Made by a program: the position numbers and the translations under genes
Notes under the pieces: generated by a model
What the model was told of the DNA's origin: nothing
What the model saw: only the letters and a program-made list of their open reading frames with translations
The model's database searches: none
Part shown: positions 14,857 through 23,626 of the stretch, piece by piece
How the letters are laid out: each line of letters starts with the position of its first letter
Position numbering within the stretch: the stretch's first letter is position 1
Assembly (NCBI RefSeq): GCF_021531435.1
Contig: NZ_JAFBIS010000003.1
Location: forward strand, 122,103-186,102
Origin: Oscillibacter valericigenes
GTDB lineage: Bacteria; Bacillota; Clostridia; Oscillospirales; Oscillospiraceae
Reading direction: 5' to 3'
DNA: 64,000 nt

Positions 14857-17097
14857 TCAGTCCAGCAGGCCCAGCTGCTGTTCCTCGGAATCCTCCTGCC
14901 GCAGCAGCGCGCCGGCGGCGGGGACCGCCCGGACCCGGTAGCGGCTCTGATTGGAAATGGACGTCTCCTCCAGAGGCTTCACCGTGTCCAGATGATACTT
15001 GGGTTTCAGGTTCATCACCGCCACGCCCTGGGTGGTGCGGGTGGTCTTGGGGGCAAGCAGGGCGGTGTGGAAGATCAGGCAGCGGGGTTCGGTGGAGTAC
15101 ACCGCCAGCTCCCGGTCCTGGTCGATGCGCAGAATGGCCGCCAGGGGCGACTTGTCGGAATAGGCGCCGGTGAGCTTGCGCCGGTTGGAGGTGGTCTGGT
15201 AGGCCGTCAGGTCCACCCGGGCCGCCTTGCCGTTTTCAAAGAAGAACAGCATGGCGCCGGAGTAGTCTCCCGGCAGCACGGCGTAAACCGGCGTTTCTCC
15301 GGCGTCCATCCCCAGCTTGGCGGGCAGATAGTCGCCCAGGACGCTGGCCTTGGTGTCGTCGAACTCGGAAAGGCGGGTCTTGTACACCTGGCACTTGTCC
15401 GTGAAGAACATGATCTCGGCGGCGGAGGTGGTCTCGAAGCTCTGGCGCAGGCCGTCGCCCTCCTTGTACTTCTGCTCGCCGCCCATGCGCAGAGACAGGG
15501 GCGTGATCTTCTTGAAATACCCTTCACGGGACAGGAACACGTTGACGGGATACTCCTCCGCGGCCTCCTCCTCTTCGTAGGTTTCGATCTCATGGCCGTA
15601 GACGATGGAGGTGCGGCGGGGCTCCCCGTACTTCTTCGCCACCTGCTCCAGCTCCTCCACGATGATCTTCTTCACCCGCTTGGGGCTGTTCAGCGTGTCC
15701 TCCAGGTCCTCGATCTCGTCCTGGAGGGCGGCGGTCTCGTTGACCCGCTTGAGGATATACTCCTTGTTGATGTTGCGCAGCTTGATCTCCGCCACGAACT
15801 CCGCCTGGATCTGGTCGATGCCGAAGCCGATCATCAGGTTGGGGATGACCTCGGCCTCCTCCTCCGTCTCCCGGATGATCTTGATGGCCTTGTCGATGTC
15901 CAGCAGGATGCGCTTGAGGCCCTTCAAAAGGTGCAGCTTGTCCTGCTTCTTTTTCAGGACGAAGTAGATGCGGCGGCGCACGGACTCCGTCCGCCAGGCG
16001 GTCCACTCCTCCAGGATCTGCCGGACGCCCAGCACCTGGGGGCTGCCGGCGATCAGCACGTTGAAGTTGCAGGCGAAGGAGTCCTCCAGGGTGGTAGCCT
16101 TGAAGAGCTTTGCCATCAGCTTGTCCGGGTCCACGCCCCGCTTGAGGTCGATGGCCAGCTTCAAACCGGAGAGGTCCGTCTCGTCCCGCATGTCGGCGAT
16201 CTCTTTCGCCTTGCCCGCCTTGATGAGCTCCGCCACCTTGTCCAGAATGGCCTCCACGGTGGTAGAGTAGGGAATTTCGTAAATTTCAATGAGGTTTTCG
16301 GATTTCACATAGCGGTACTTTGCCCGCACCCGGACGCTGCCCCGGCCGGTATCGTAAATGTCCCGCAGGGCGGCGGGGTCGCAGATCAGCTCGCCGCCGG
16401 TGGGGAAATCCGGGGCCAGCAGGGTCTCGGTCAGGTCGCAGTCCGGGTTTTTCAGGTAGGCAATGGTGGTGTCGCAGACCTCTTTCAGGTTGAAGCCGCA
16501 GAACTGGGACGCCATGCCCACTGCGATGCCGCTGTTGGCGGACACCAGGATGTTTGGGAAGGTGGTGGGCAGCAGGGCCGGCTCCTTCATGGTGTTGTCG
16601 TAGTTGTCCACGAAGTCCACGGTGTCGCTGTCGATGTCCCGGAACAGCTCGGCGCAGATGGCCGTCAGCTTGGCCTCCGTGTACCGGGGGGCGGCGCAGG
16701 ACATATCCCGGGAGTAGCTCTTGCCGAAGTTGCCCTTGGAGTCCACAAAGGGCGTCAGCAATGCGCCGTAGCCCCGGGACAGGCGCACCATGGTGTCGTA
16801 GATGGCGGCGTCGCCGTGGGGGTTCAGGCGCATGGTCTGGCCCACGATATTAGCGGACTTCGTCCGGGCCCCCGTCAGCAGGCCCATCTTGTACATGGTG
16901 TACAGGAGCTTGCGGTGGGAGGGCTTGAAGCCGTCGATCTCCGGGATGGCCCGGGAGACGATGACGCTCATGGCGTAGGGCATGTAGTTGGTCTCCAGGG
17001 TGTCGGTGATGGGCTGCTCCACCACCGCCGCGTGGAGGCCCATCACGTTGGGCGATACGCCGGGTTTCTTGGAGGGGGTCTTGTCGTTCTTCTTCAT
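14857..17097 (-). CDS. parC: Type IIA DNA topoisomerase subunit A (ParC-like)
   Basis: A 746-residue GyrA/ParC-type subunit that cuts and rejoins DNA; catalytic Tyr139 in APRYTEAKL. The N-terminal winged-helix and tower domains are followed by a reduced C-terminal region of about 230 residues rather than a full GyrA beta-pinwheel with GyrA box, which favours topoisomerase IV. The quinolone-determining segment reads NPHGDAAIYD, so the position of E. coli GyrA Ser83 is Ala97, while the Asp87 equivalent (Asp101) is kept. Its likely partner parE lies 4.5 kb away on the same strand, separated by oppositely oriented genes. Topoisomerase identity is certain; ParC rather than a second GyrA is likely. 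Confidence 0.88.
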   Translation of the reverse strand: MKKNDKTPSKKPGVSPNVMGLHAAVVEQPITDTLETNYMPYAMSVIVSRAIPEIDGFKPSHRKLLYTMYKMGLLTGARTKSANIVGQTMRLNPHGDAAIYDTMVRLSRGYGALLTPFVDSKGNFGKSYSRDMSCAAPRYTEAKLTAICAELFRDIDSDTVDFVDNYDNTMKEPALLPTTFPNILVSANSGIAVGMASQFCGFNLKEVCDTTIAYLKNPDCDLTETLLAPDFPTGGELICDPAALRDIYDTGRGSVRVRAKYRYVKSENLIEIYEIPYSTTVEAILDKVAELIKAGKAKEIADMRDETDLSGLKLAIDLKRGVDPDKLMAKLFKATTLEDSFACNFNVLIAGSPQVLGVRQILEEWTAWRTESVRRRIYFVLKKKQDKLHLLKGLKRILLDIDKAIKIIRETEEEAEVIPNLMIGFGIDQIQAEFVAEIKLRNINKEYILKRVNETAALQDEIEDLEDTLNSPKRVKKIIVEELEQVAKKYGEPRRTSIVYGHEIETYEEEEAAEEYPVNVFLSREGYFKKITPLSLRMGGEQKYKEGDGLRQSFETTSAAEIMFFTDKCQVYKTRLSEFDDTKASVLGDYLPAKLGMDAGETPVYAVLPGDYSGAMLFFFENGKAARVDLTAYQTTSNRRKLTGAYSDKSPLAAILRIDQDRELAVYSTEPRCLIFHTALLAPKTTRTTQGVAVMNLKPKYHLDTVKPLEETSISNQSRYRVRAVPAAGALLRQEDSEEQQLGLLD

Positions 17098-17171
17098 GTC
17101 AGTACCTCAAAAGCGGCGGCCGGGATACCGTTGGGGGCCGTCCTTTTTTCATTACATCGTTTAATAAATGT

Positions 17172-17200
17172 ATCATACCATTTTTTCCGGAAAAAGGCAA
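17172..17200 (-). promoter_or_regulatory. Predicted sigma-A promoter of parC
   Basis: TTGCCT (17200-17195), 17-base spacer, TATGAT (17177-17172). The rest of the 17098-17493 gap is AT-richer than its surroundings and holds no gene; only the toxin-antitoxin control region at its right end is recognisable. Confidence 0.65.
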
Positions 17201-17396
17201 CCAAAGCCGGGTATTTCAAATTTTGGTTTGGTTTTGAGTTTGATTTTTTTCCTTCTCCAAAAAGAAAATCGTGAGGACACCGCTTCGTAGAATCGGCCCA
17301 TTCAAGAAGACGAATGACTTTGGCTGCGAGCAGACTCCCGCTGAGGCACAAAGGAGTGAAGGGAGCGACTGCACAGGAGCTTTATCCTTACTAAAA

Positions 17397-17462
17397 ATAT
17401 CGGACGATTTTTTTATAACTTCGTCCAATATCATTGCATAATTCGTTCGATTCTAATATGCT
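17397..17462 (+). promoter_or_regulatory. Promoter and putative operator of the toxin-antitoxin pair
   Basis: TTGCAT (17434-17439), 17-base spacer, TATGCT (17457-17462). Just upstream is an inverted repeat, ATATCGGACGA (17397-17407) and TCGTCCAATAT (17421-17431), 10 of 11 matched, suitable for binding by the Phd-type antitoxin. Confidence 0.55.
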
Positions 17463-17493
17463 ATACATAGAGGATACAAGGAGGAATTGAATC

Positions 17494-17709
17494 ATGTCAA
17501 TCACTGCAACTGAATTAAAAAACAATCTTGGGAAGTATCTGATGCTTGCGGCAACAGAGGATATTTTTATCACCAAAAATGGCAAGGTCGTTGCGAAGCT
17601 GTCCAATCCACATCAGGACAGAGTAGACATGGCCAAATCTCTGTTTGGGATTCTGCCTGCTGACATTACCTTGGAAGAAGCAAAAACAGAAAGGTTCAAC
17701 CAGATATGA
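17494..17709 (+). CDS. Phd/YefM-type antitoxin
   Basis: A 71-residue antitoxin: MSITATELKNNLGKYLMLA matches the Phd/YefM DNA-binding N-terminus, ITKNGKVVAKL follows, and the C-terminal part wraps the toxin. AGGAGG lies upstream. It overlaps the toxin start by 4 bases, so dose is coupled. Both genes have visibly lower GC than their neighbours, pointing to horizontal acquisition. Confidence 0.85.
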   Translation: MSITATELKNNLGKYLMLAATEDIFITKNGKVVAKLSNPHQDRVDMAKSLFGILPADITLEEAKTERFNQI

Positions 17710-18146
17710 GAGTTGTCATTGACACCTGTATGATCGTGGATGCGCTCCAAGCCCGTGAACCGTTCTATCAGGATGCGCAGTCGATTTTCCTGCTCTGTGC
17801 CAACCAACAATTCGAAGGTTTTTTGACGGCAAAGTCCATTACCGACATTTACCACCTGACGCATCGGCAGACACATAGCGATCAAGCTGCGCGCGATGTC
17901 CTGTCTAAACTTTGCGCTTTATTCGGGTTGCTGGATACGACAGAGCTAGACATTCGCAAGGCGATTTTCTCTGAAATCTCCGATTTTGCAGATGCGGTCA
18001 TGGTAGAAACGGCTATGCGCTCTGATATGGACGGTATTGTGACACGAAACACAGAGGATTATAAAAAAGCGCCACTCTCCGTTTACGCACCGTCAGATTT
18101 TGTGAAATTACTGACAGAGGAAACAAACAGCGATCGCGAGGATTGA
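17706..18146 (+). CDS. PIN-domain toxin (VapC-like)
   Basis: A 146-residue PIN-domain ribonuclease. The acidic metal site is visible: Asp6 in VVIDTCMI, the TDIYH region, FADAVMVETA, and Asp in IVTRNTEDY. Typical targets in the family are tRNA or rRNA; the target here is unknown. Paired with a Phd-type antitoxin in the standard antitoxin-first order. Confidence 0.85.
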   Translation: MRVVIDTCMIVDALQAREPFYQDAQSIFLLCANQQFEGFLTAKSITDIYHLTHRQTHSDQAARDVLSKLCALFGLLDTTELDIRKAIFSEISDFADAVMVETAMRSDMDGIVTRNTEDYKKAPLSVYAPSDFVKLLTEETNSDRED

Positions 18147-18153
18147 TCGTTCA

Positions 18154-18187
18154 GCAGATGCCGACTTTCGGGCGGCATCTGCTTTTT
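18154..18187 (+). terminator. Terminator after the toxin gene
   Basis: GCAGATGCCG/CGGCATCTGC stem followed by TTTTTC. Between it and 18389 nothing else is recognisable. Confidence 0.8.
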
Positions 18188-18389
18188 CTTGCCGTACCGA
18201 TCTTGCCCTTGGGAAGAAACGGAGTTCAACTTTTCGGCCTCTGAAATCACACTGCCAGAACGCAAAGAGTCGCTTACACAGCCACATAATAAGGTTTCAA
18301 CCACACCAAATCTTACAGCGGTTGGGATATGAAGTTTACCGCCCATCCACACCAGATTCAATATAGCCTGCCAAAGTCTCCCCCATCTA

Positions 18390-18436
18390 TTGACACTCTT
18401 TTCACAAAAAACTATAATAAATCACAATCACTGTGA
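18390..18436 (+). promoter_or_regulatory. Consensus sigma-A promoter of the lipoate block with an overlapping palindrome
   Basis: Perfect TTGACA (18390-18395) and TATAAT (18413-18418) with a 17-base spacer. At the expected start of transcription lies TCACAATCACTGTGA (18422-18436), a palindrome with arms TCACA/TGTGA, in the right place for a repressor. Confidence 0.8.
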
Positions 18437-18450
18437 AAAAGAGGTGCGGA

Positions 18451-19398
18451 ATGCTCACAGTACAGAATTTCTCCCACGACCCCTTTTATAACCAGGCCTT
18501 TGAGGAGTACGTGTTCCAGACTTTCCGGGAGGACGATGTGTTCCTCCTGTGGCAGAACAGCCCCGCCGTCATCGTGGGCAGCTTCCAGAACATCTGCCGG
18601 GAGGTCCACGTGGAGACCCTGCGGCGGCTGGGCATTCCCGTGGTGCGCCGCATGAGCGGCGGCGGCACGGTGTACCACGACCTGGGCAACGTGAATTACA
18701 CCTACATCTCCCGGCAGGACGGCATGGTGGACTACGACCGCTGCCTTCAGCCCGTCATCAACGCCCTGAACGACATCGGCGTCCCGGCCCGGAAAAACCG
18801 CACCTGCGACATCGCCATCGGAGAGGAAAAAATCTCCGGCAGCGCCCAGCGCTCCGCCGGAGGGCGGGTGCTCCACCACGGGACGCTGCTGTTCCAGTCC
18901 GACCTGACGGTGCTGGACCACATCACCACCCACCACAAAAACGACTGCTTCCAGTCCAAGGGGACGGCCTCGGCCATCTGCACCGTTACCAATATCGTTG
19001 ACCACCTGGCTGTGCCTATGACTCTGGAGGAATTCAAGCAGCGGCTCCTGGACCGGATGGTTCCCCCCGGCTGTCCCCGGCTGACCCTGACGGCGGAGCA
19101 GGACGCGGAGGTCTGCCGCCTGCGGGACGAGAAGTACCATTCCTGGGAGTGGACCTGGGGCAGGACGCCCGCCTTTACCTACGAAAAGTCCGGCACCTTT
19201 GCCGGGGCGCCCATCCGGGTGGCCTACCAAGCCAGAAAAGGCATCGTGTCCAACGCTGAAATTGAATGCGCCGCCCTGGACGGAGGCGAGGCCGCCCGGC
19301 TGCTGAACGGCGCCCGGCTGGACCCGGAGGGCTTTGACGAAATCTGCCGCACTTTAGTGGGCAAGCGTGCAGAAGAACTGATGGACTGGCTGCTGTAA
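18451..19398 (+). CDS. lplA: Lipoate-protein ligase A (first copy)
   Basis: A 315-residue lipoate-protein ligase that activates free lipoate with ATP and attaches it to a lysine of a carrier domain. Motifs: VVRRMSGGGTVYHDLGNVNYTYI (lipoyl-AMP binding loop), NDIGVPARKNRTCDIAIGEEKISGSAQ with the catalytic Lys, and LHHGTLLF. It has the C-terminal accessory domain, so it should perform both half-reactions. ATG at 18451 (AGAGGTG upstream) is preferred to a GTG at 18433 that would leave almost no leader. First gene of a four-gene lipoate block. Confidence 0.9.
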   Translation: MLTVQNFSHDPFYNQAFEEYVFQTFREDDVFLLWQNSPAVIVGSFQNICREVHVETLRRLGIPVVRRMSGGGTVYHDLGNVNYTYISRQDGMVDYDRCLQPVINALNDIGVPARKNRTCDIAIGEEKISGSAQRSAGGRVLHHGTLLFQSDLTVLDHITTHHKNDCFQSKGTASAICTVTNIVDHLAVPMTLEEFKQRLLDRMVPPGCPRLTLTAEQDAEVCRLRDEKYHSWEWTWGRTPAFTYEKSGTFAGAPIRVAYQARKGIVSNAEIECAALDGGEAARLLNGARLDPEGFDEICRTLVGKRAEELMDWLL

Positions 19399-19462
19399 AG
19401 CCTTTCTATATACACAAACATATACAAAACCGCGCTCAGCGCGGAGAAGGGATGAATCACCA

Positions 19463-19702
19463 ATGGAAAAAGAACTGACGATGCCGAAGCTGCGCCCCGA
19501 GATGGAAAACGGCGTGCTGTGCGCCTGGCTGAAGGAGGAGGGCGACACCGTCACCGCCGGCGAGCCCCTGTTTGAGATCGAGACCGACAAGGTGGTCAAC
19601 CAGATCGAGGCCACGGAGAGCGGCGTGCTGAAAAAGCAGCTCTTCGAGGAGGGCGACACGGTCAACGTGGAGACCCCGGTGGCCATTCTGGAGACCAAGT
19701 GA
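19463..19702 (+). CDS. Free-standing lipoyl-carrier domain protein
   Basis: A 79-residue protein that is only a lipoyl domain, normally the N-terminus of a dehydrogenase E2 subunit. Lys43 in the ETDKVVNQIEA turn is the predicted lipoylation site. There is no E3-binding or acyltransferase domain, and it lacks the GcvH fold pattern. It lies between lplA and lipA, so it is probably the substrate or carrier handled by them. It could serve a multi-enzyme complex encoded elsewhere, or act as a shuttle on which LipA builds lipoate. Confidence 0.85.
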   Translation: MEKELTMPKLRPEMENGVLCAWLKEEGDTVTAGEPLFEIETDKVVNQIEATESGVLKKQLFEEGDTVNVETPVAILETK

Positions 19703-19712
19703 GGCGGGTCCC

Positions 19713-20573
19713 ATGGAAAAGAAACCTGAGTGGCTGAAGGTCCGCTACAATCAGGAGGCCGTCAATGAGGTGGCGGAGCTGATGCGGGACCTGAAGCTGA
19801 ACACCGTCTGCAAGGAGGCCAACTGCCCCAACCTGGGCGAGTGCTACCGCAAGCACACCTCCACCTTTATGATTCTGGGCAGCATCTGCACCCGGAACTG
19901 CCGGTTCTGCAACGTCACCACCGGCCACCCCCTGCCCCCGGACCCGGAGGAGCCTATGAACGTGGCGAAGGCCGCCAAGAAGCTGGGGCTGCGCCATGTC
20001 GTCCTCACCTGCTCCACCCGGGACGACCTGCCTGACGGCGGCGCGGAGCAGTTCGCGAAGTGCGTCCGGGCCATCCGGGAGGTCTGCCCCGGCACCACCG
20101 TGGAGACCCTCATCTCCGACATGAAGGGCAACACCGACGCGCTGGACATCGTCATCGCCGCCCACCCGGAGGTGCTGAACCACAACGTGGAGACGGTGAA
20201 GGAGCTGCAGTCCGCCGTGCGGCCCCAGGCCCGGTATCAGCGTTCTCTGGACGTGCTGCGCTACTGCAAGCAGAAGGACCCCACCCTTTTGACCAAGACC
20301 GGCTTCATGGTGGGCCTGGGTGAGACCGAGGACCAGATCAGCCGACTGATGGACGACATTCTGGAAACCGGCTGCGACATCCTCACCATCGGCCAATACC
20401 TGCAGCCCTCTCCCCAGCACTACCCCCTGGCCCGGTACGCAACGCCGGAGGATTTCGCCCGCTACAAGGAAATGGCCCTCGCCAAGGGCTTCCGCCATGT
20501 GGCTTCCGCGCCCCTGGCACGCAGCTCCTACAAGGCGTGGGAGGTTTTGGAGGACGTCCATGATCTATATTGA
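19713..20573 (+). CDS. lipA: Lipoyl synthase
   Basis: A 286-residue radical SAM enzyme that inserts two sulfurs into an octanoyl group on a carrier protein. Both clusters are visible: auxiliary cluster Cys33, Cys38, Cys44 (CKEANCPNLGEC) and radical SAM cluster Cys59, Cys63, Cys66 (CTRNCRFC), plus the C-terminal RSSYKA whose Ser ligates the auxiliary cluster. The length is normal. No LipB octanoyltransferase is nearby, so the ligases or a distant LipM would have to load octanoate. It starts 10 bases after the lipoyl-domain gene and overlaps the next ligase. Confidence 0.95.
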   Translation: MEKKPEWLKVRYNQEAVNEVAELMRDLKLNTVCKEANCPNLGECYRKHTSTFMILGSICTRNCRFCNVTTGHPLPPDPEEPMNVAKAAKKLGLRHVVLTCSTRDDLPDGGAEQFAKCVRAIREVCPGTTVETLISDMKGNTDALDIVIAAHPEVLNHNVETVKELQSAVRPQARYQRSLDVLRYCKQKDPTLLTKTGFMVGLGETEDQISRLMDDILETGCDILTIGQYLQPSPQHYPLARYATPEDFARYKEMALAKGFRHVASAPLARSSYKAWEVLEDVHDLY

Positions 20574-21540
20574 GACCGGCTCCTCCGACGTTTACTACAA
20601 CTTCGGTGTGGAGACCTACTTCACGCTGGAAAAGTGGCTGCCGGACACGGTGTTTCTGTTCTGGCGGACCACTCCGACCCTGATGGTGGGCAAGTACCAG
20701 AACGTGCTGGAGGAGATCAACAAGCCCTACGCCGATGCCCACGGCATCCACATCGTCCGCCGCATGAGCGGCGGCGGCACCATCTACACGGACCTGGGCG
20801 GCTGGCAGTTCTCCTTCATCCAGCACAAGGAGGCCGGGGAGATCGAGTTCCAGCAGTACATCGCCCCGGTCATCGGCGCCCTGGCGGAGCTGGGGGTCCA
20901 CGCGGAGTTCAACGGCCGCAACGACCTGACCATTGACGGCAAGAAGTTCTCCGGCAACGCCCAGTACCGGCTGGGGGACTGCATCGTCCACCACGGCTCG
21001 CTGCTGTTCGACACGGACATCCGCCAGATGGTGGAGTCTACCACCGTGGACAGCTATAAGATCCTCTCCAAGAGCATCAAGTCCGTCCGGGACCGGGTGA
21101 CCAACATCGCCGAGCACCTCCCGGCCCCCATGGACCCGGAGACCTTCAAGGAATGCATGGTGCGGCACATCATGGGCGGCAGCGACGCCGTCTATGAAAT
21201 CACCCCGGAGGACGACCAGCGCATCCGGGAGCTGGCGGACGAGCGGTTCCGCCGCTGGGAGTGCATCTACGGCGCCGACCCCAAGTTCAACATCGAACGC
21301 ACCGGTCGCTTAGCCGGGGGCAAGATGCAGTTCAAGATCGACGTCCAGAAGGGCGTCATCAAAAGCGCCGCCGTCTACGGCGACTTCTTCTCCACCCTGG
21401 ACGCCGAGACCATCTGCGCGGCCCTGGTGGGCTGCCGCTATGAGCGCAGCGCCGTGCTGGAGGCCCTGCAAGCCCACGGCATCGACGGCGCGGTCTACCG
21501 CATCTCCACCCGGGAGATGGCCGAGGTCATCGCGGACTGA
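20560..21540 (+). CDS. Lipoate-protein ligase A (second copy)
   Basis: A 326-residue LplA paralog of the first ligase: VRRMSGGGTIYTDLGGWQFSF, NGRNDLTIDGKKFSGNAQ with the catalytic Lys, and VHHGSLLFDTD are all conserved, and the C-terminal domain is present. ATG at 20560 overlaps lipA by 14 bases and has GGAGG upstream. Having two divergent ligases around one carrier suggests different acyl donors (lipoate versus octanoate) or different protein targets. Confidence 0.88.
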   Translation: MIYIETGSSDVYYNFGVETYFTLEKWLPDTVFLFWRTTPTLMVGKYQNVLEEINKPYADAHGIHIVRRMSGGGTIYTDLGGWQFSFIQHKEAGEIEFQQYIAPVIGALAELGVHAEFNGRNDLTIDGKKFSGNAQYRLGDCIVHHGSLLFDTDIRQMVESTTVDSYKILSKSIKSVRDRVTNIAEHLPAPMDPETFKECMVRHIMGGSDAVYEITPEDDQRIRELADERFRRWECIYGADPKFNIERTGRLAGGKMQFKIDVQKGVIKSAAVYGDFFSTLDAETICAALVGCRYERSAVLEALQAHGIDGAVYRISTREMAEVIAD

Positions 21541-21550
21541 TACCACACAG

Positions 21551-21579
21551 AAAAAGAGCACCTTTCGGTGCTCTTTTTT
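21551..21579. terminator. Bidirectional terminator between lplA and parE
   Basis: AAAAGAGCACC TTTC GGTGCTCTTTT hairpin between converging stop codons. Confidence 0.85.
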
Positions 21580-21586
21580 GTTGGTA

Positions 21587-23581
21587 TCAGGAAATATCTG
21601 CCATCTCTAAATACTTGTAGCCGTTTTCCGCGATGTGGTCCTTCCGGCCCTGGAGGTTGTCGCCCAGCAGCAGGTCGAACACCTCCGCCGTCCGCTCCAC
21701 GTCCTCCGGCATCACCCGGATGAGGCGGCGGGTCTCCGGGTTCATGGTGGTGAGCCACATCATGTCCGGGTCGTTTTCGCCAAGGCCCTTGGAGCGGTCA
21801 ATCTTATACTTCTTCCCCTCCAAGTCCTTCACGATGTCGTTCTTCTCCTTGTCGGAGTAGGCGAACCAGGTCTTGTCGCCGCAGTTGATCTCAAAGAGGG
21901 GGGTCTCGGCGATATACACGTACCCCTCCCGGATGAGGGTGGGGGTCAGGCGGTACAGCATGGTCAGCACCAGCGTGCGGATCTGGAAGCCGTCCACGTC
22001 GCCGTCGGTGCAGATGACCACCTTGTTCCACCGCAGGTTATTGATGTCGAAGGCCGCCACGTCCTTGACGTGCTTGTTCTGCACCTCCACGCCGCAGCCC
22101 AGGACCTTGATGAGGTCCACGATGATGTCGCTCTTGAAAATGCGGGCGTAGTCCGCCTTCAGGCAGTTCAGAATTTTGCCCCGGATAGGCATGATGCCCT
22201 GGTACTCCGAGTCCCGGGCCAGCTTTACGCTGCCCAGAGCGGAGTCGCCCTCCACGATATAGATCTCCCGCTTCGTCACATCCTTGGTGCGGCAGTCCAC
22301 GAACTTCTGCACCCGGTTGGCGATGTCGATATTGCCGGAGAGCTTCTTCTTGATGTTCAGCCGGGTCTGCTCCGCCTTTTCCCGGCTGCGCTTGTTCAGC
22401 AGCACCTGCTCGGCGATCTTCTCCGCGTCGAAGTGGTTCTCGATGAAGTAGATCTCCAGATTCGTGCGCAGGAACTCCGTCATGGCCTCCTGGACGAACT
22501 TGTTGGTGATGGCCTTCTTCGTCTGGTTCTCGTAGCTGGTCTGGGTGGAGAAGTTGTTGGAGACCAGCACCAGGCAGTCCTCAATGTCCGCCCAGGTGAT
22601 CTTGCTCTCGTTCTTCTGGTACTTGTTCTGGTCCCGCAGGTACTTGTCGATGGCGGAGACAAAGGCCGACTTCGTGGCCTTTTCCGGGCTGCCGCCGTGC
22701 TCCAGCCAGGAGGAGTTGTGGTAGTGCTCGATGACCTGGACCTTATTGGAGAAGCAGCAGGCCACCGACAGTTTCACCTTGTACTCCGTCTTGTCCGCCC
22801 GGTCCCGGCCCCGCTTTTCCGCCTGCCAGAACACGGGAGAGGTCAGGCTCCCCTCTCCTGCCAGCTCCGTCACGTAGTCCGTGATGCCGTTTTCGTAGAG
22901 GAATTCCGTCTCCTCGAACTTCCCCGGCTCCGTCTCGTTGCGGAAGCGGAAGGTGATGCCCTCGTTCACCACCGCCTGGCGCTTCATCACGTCGGTGAAG
23001 TAGTCCGCCGGGATGGCGATGTCCGTGAACACATCCAGGTCGGGCAGCCACCGGGTGCGGGTGCCGGTCCTGCGGCTCTGGTTCTTGGGCAGGGGGGTCT
23101 TCTCCAGCTTCCCCACGATCTCGCCCCGCTCGAAGTGGAGCGTGTACTCCTGGCCGTCCCGCCAGACGGTGACATCCATATACCGGGAGGCGTACTGGGT
23201 GGCGCAGGCGCCCAGGCCGTTGAGTCCCAGGGAGTACTCGTAGTTGTCGCCGGAGGCGTTGTCGTACTTGCCGCCGGCGTAGAGCTCGCAGTACACCAGC
23301 TCCCAGTTGTACCGCTGCTCCTTCTCGTTCCAGTCCACCGGGCAGCCCCGGCCCGCGTCCTCCACCTGGATAGAGCGGTCCAGGAACCGGGTGACGGTGA
23401 TGGTCTTGCCGTGGCCCTCCCGGGCCTCGTCGATGGAGTTGGAGAGGATCTCAAACACCGCGTGCTCGCAGCCGTCCAGACCGTCGGAGCCGAAAATGAC
23501 GCCGGGCCGTTTCCGGACCCGGTCCGCGCCCTTCAGGGACGAAATACTCTCGTTGCCGTAATCCTGCTTTTTTGCTGCCAT
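21587..23581 (-). CDS. parE: Type IIA DNA topoisomerase subunit B (ParE-like)
   Basis: A 664-residue ATPase subunit. GHKL motifs: ILSNSIDEAREG, EDAGRGCPVDW and GLNGLGACATQYAS. TOPRIM motifs: YIVEGDSALGSVKLARD and ICTDGDVDGFQIRTL, with catalytic Glu and Asp residues present, then the C-terminal KGLGENDPDMMW block. Partner of parC (14857-17097), with which it would form a decatenating or relaxing heterotetramer. The usual adjacent parE-parC order is interrupted by about 4.5 kb that carries rightward genes. Confidence 0.9.
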   Translation of the reverse strand: MAAKKQDYGNESISSLKGADRVRKRPGVIFGSDGLDGCEHAVFEILSNSIDEAREGHGKTITVTRFLDRSIQVEDAGRGCPVDWNEKEQRYNWELVYCELYAGGKYDNASGDNYEYSLGLNGLGACATQYASRYMDVTVWRDGQEYTLHFERGEIVGKLEKTPLPKNQSRRTGTRTRWLPDLDVFTDIAIPADYFTDVMKRQAVVNEGITFRFRNETEPGKFEETEFLYENGITDYVTELAGEGSLTSPVFWQAEKRGRDRADKTEYKVKLSVACCFSNKVQVIEHYHNSSWLEHGGSPEKATKSAFVSAIDKYLRDQNKYQKNESKITWADIEDCLVLVSNNFSTQTSYENQTKKAITNKFVQEAMTEFLRTNLEIYFIENHFDAEKIAEQVLLNKRSREKAEQTRLNIKKKLSGNIDIANRVQKFVDCRTKDVTKREIYIVEGDSALGSVKLARDSEYQGIMPIRGKILNCLKADYARIFKSDIIVDLIKVLGCGVEVQNKHVKDVAAFDINNLRWNKVVICTDGDVDGFQIRTLVLTMLYRLTPTLIREGYVYIAETPLFEINCGDKTWFAYSDKEKNDIVKDLEGKKYKIDRSKGLGENDPDMMWLTTMNPETRRLIRVMPEDVERTAEVFDLLLGDNLQGRKDHIAENGYKYLEMADIS

Positions 23582-23626
23582 AGTTCCTCCAAAAAGGCAA
23601 ATCCTGCCTGAATCTCAATATATAGT

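Noticed and set aside
14776..17274. 832-codon plus-strand frame opposite parC
   Set aside because: Antisense shadow of parC; composition and lack of a start site argue against coding.
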